Origin: Desulfobacteraceae bacterium
GTDB taxonomy: Bacteria; Desulfobacterota; Desulfobacteria; Desulfobacterales; Desulfosalsimonadaceae
DNA length: 6,899 nt
Assembly (NCBI GenBank): GCA_003551985.1
Contig: PUOB01000241.1
Coordinates: 1 to 6,899, forward strand
Direction: 5' to 3'
In this document: positions 5,982 through 6,899 of the stretch, in pieces
How the letters are laid out: the number at the start of each line of letters is the position of its first letter
Position numbering within the stretch: position 1 is the first letter of the stretch
The notes under the pieces: generated by a model
Seen by the model: the letters and a program-made list of their open reading frames with translations, nothing else
The model's database searches: none
Told to the model about the DNA's origin: nothing
Made by a program: the position numbers and the translations under genes

Positions 5982-6737
5982 CTATTTATCATGCATGAAT
6001 TTTTCAAAAGCGTCAAACGCCGCTTTTACAACAGGACTGTCGTCCGGCATCTCGATCATGGGGCGGCCTTCAAAGTCGTATTCATACACCATCTCGTTTT
6101 CAGGAACAGAGCCGATGTATTCGATACCGGCCCGGCTTATCATTTCAAGCACCTTTTCCGACGGCTCCGCCTTGGCCTGGTTGATGATGAGACAGCTTCG
6201 TTCCACGCCGATGTTGAGGCTCCCGGCAAGTTCGTGTATCCGTATCGCCGCCTGCAGCCCCCGTCGGGACGCGTCTGTAACAATCAGCAGGACATCGATG
6301 TTTTTGGTGGTCAGCCGGCTGATATGCTCCATGCCCGCTTCATTGTCCATAACGATATACGGATAGTTTTCGCTGAGGCGTTCGAGGAAATTGGAAAGGA
6401 GGGTGTTGGCCGCACAATAACACCCGGCGCCTTCGGGCTGCCCCATGACAACCATGTCGAAATCGCCGGATTCGATAACGGCCTGCTCCAGGCGCATGGA
6501 CATAAACACATCCTTGGTCATGCCGGCAGGCACCTCTCCCTTCTTCATCTCTTCGCGGGCAATGCCAAGGGTATCGGTGACTTCAAGTCCCAGCACCTCG
6601 TTCAAGTTGACGTTTGAATCCGCATCAACAGCAAGAACGGGCATTTTATTGTTTTTCAGCAGGTACTTGATCAAAAATCCGGCGGTGGTGGTTTTTCCCG
6701 TTCCGCCTTTTCCGGCAAGGGCGATTGACATTGGCAT
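5982..6737 (-). CDS. cooC: CooC-type Ni-insertion ATPase for CO dehydrogenase
   Basis: A 251-residue MinD/SIMIBI-class P-loop ATPase of the CooC/AcsF group, which supplies nickel to the C-cluster of anaerobic CO dehydrogenase. The deviant Walker A is GKGGTGKTT (residues 9-17). VDADSN (37-42) follows, then the CooC hallmark MGQPEGAGCYCAAN (98-111), whose CxC pair (Cys106, Cys108) binds metal at the dimer interface in characterised CooC, and DNEAGMEHISR (131-141). The frame is open for 33 more codons upstream, but family proteins begin directly before the P-loop, so I take the ATG at 6735-6737 (MPMSIALAGKGG); the ATG at 6729-6731 is also possible. AAAGGA (6751-6756) lies 13 bases upstream, slightly far for a ribosome site. 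No CODH gene is in the window; one may lie elsewhere. Its place at the head of a run ending in a RACo-type gene fits a Wood-Ljungdahl accessory role. Confidence 0.92.
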   Translation of the reverse strand: MPMSIALAGKGGTGKTTTAGFLIKYLLKNNKMPVLAVDADSNVNLNEVLGLEVTDTLGIAREEMKKGEVPAGMTKDVFMSMRLEQAVIESGDFDMVVMGQPEGAGCYCAANTLLSNFLERLSENYPYIVMDNEAGMEHISRLTTKNIDVLLIVTDASRRGLQAAIRIHELAGSLNIGVERSCLIINQAKAEPSEKVLEMISRAGIEYIGSVPENEMVYEYDFEGRPMIEMPDDSPVVKAAFDAFEKFMHDK

Positions 6738-6782
6738 AATGGATTCTGTTTCCTTTATATTTAAGTGAGTTGTATCAATAAT

Positions 6783-6899
6783 GACAGTCTCGTAAAAAGT
6801 CGCTTTTGGACGGCAAAGTAAAAAGTTCAAGATCAAGGCTTGCGAAATTTCGAAGAATACAGCGTACTTAGCGTACGTGAAATTCTGAGAAATTTCGCA
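6783..6899. repeat. Palindromic MITE-like element with terminal repeat, truncated by the window edge
   Basis: The stretch opens with GACAGTCTCGTAAAAAGTCG (6783-6802), the inverse of the dispersed unit. Its far end holds an imperfect hairpin: TGCGAAATTTC (6841-6851) is the exact reverse complement of 6889-6899, AGAAT (6854-6858) has its inverse ATTCT just inside the other arm (6882-6886), and the centre repeats GCGTAC (6862-6867 and 6871-6876). There is no coding sequence. A second inverted copy of the terminal unit is expected past 6899 if this is a complete non-autonomous element. It lies directly upstream of cooC and may supply or interrupt its promoter region. Confidence 0.65.

Noticed and set aside
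5991..6617. A 208-codon plus-strand open frame opposite cooC
   Set aside because: The minus strand holds unmistakable CooC motifs; the plus frame shows none.

Overview
The window looks like chromosomal DNA of a strict anaerobe, most probably a Desulfobacterota (deltaproteobacterial) sulfate reducer or a close relative. The reasons are a CooC-type nickel-insertion ATPase, a RACo-type corrinoid-activator ATPase, an acidic six-domain ribosomal protein S1, and short dispersed intergenic repeats of a kind I associate with Desulfobacteraceae-like genomes. The taxonomic call is inference; no marker gene in the window fixes it.

Layout. Positions 1-187 hold no gene. They hold a 24-bp-arm nested palindrome (42-96) and abutting inverted copies of a 20-base dispersed repeat (128-167). 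A bidirectional-looking intrinsic terminator (189-240) ends csp, a cold-shock protein gene on the minus strand (267-467). A 352-bp divergent intergenic region (468-819) separates csp from rpsA (820-2547, plus strand). It contains candidate back-to-back promoters inside a small dyad, another repeat copy, and a probable structured rpsA leader. rpsA converges on the next gene with only 3 bp between the two stop codons.

Positions 2551-6737 are a minus-strand run of four genes. Read in transcription order they are cooC (6737-5982), a PrmA-family methyltransferase (5935-5120), a metallo-beta-lactamase-fold hydrolase (4967-4128) and a RACo-type ASKHA ATPase that lacks the usual N-terminal ferredoxin domain (4110-2551). 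The gaps are 46, 152 and 17 bp. The last two genes are very likely co-transcribed; membership of the first two in the same unit is less certain because a repeat copy fills the first gap and the second is long. Beyond cooC the window ends in a longer palindromic repeat element (6783-6899), cut by the window edge.

How the genes may work together. CooC matures the Ni-containing CO dehydrogenase, and RACo-type ATPases drive reductive reactivation of corrinoid proteins. Both are accessory functions of the Wood-Ljungdahl (CODH/ACS) pathway or of corrinoid methyltransferase systems. Their grouping with a protein methyltransferase-like gene and an MBL hydrolase suggests a C1/corrinoid maintenance module, but no catalytic CODH, ACS or corrinoid-protein gene is visible here. 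csp and rpsA form a separate, divergently transcribed pair of OB-fold RNA-binding proteins. I see no CRISPR array, transposase, tRNA or rRNA.
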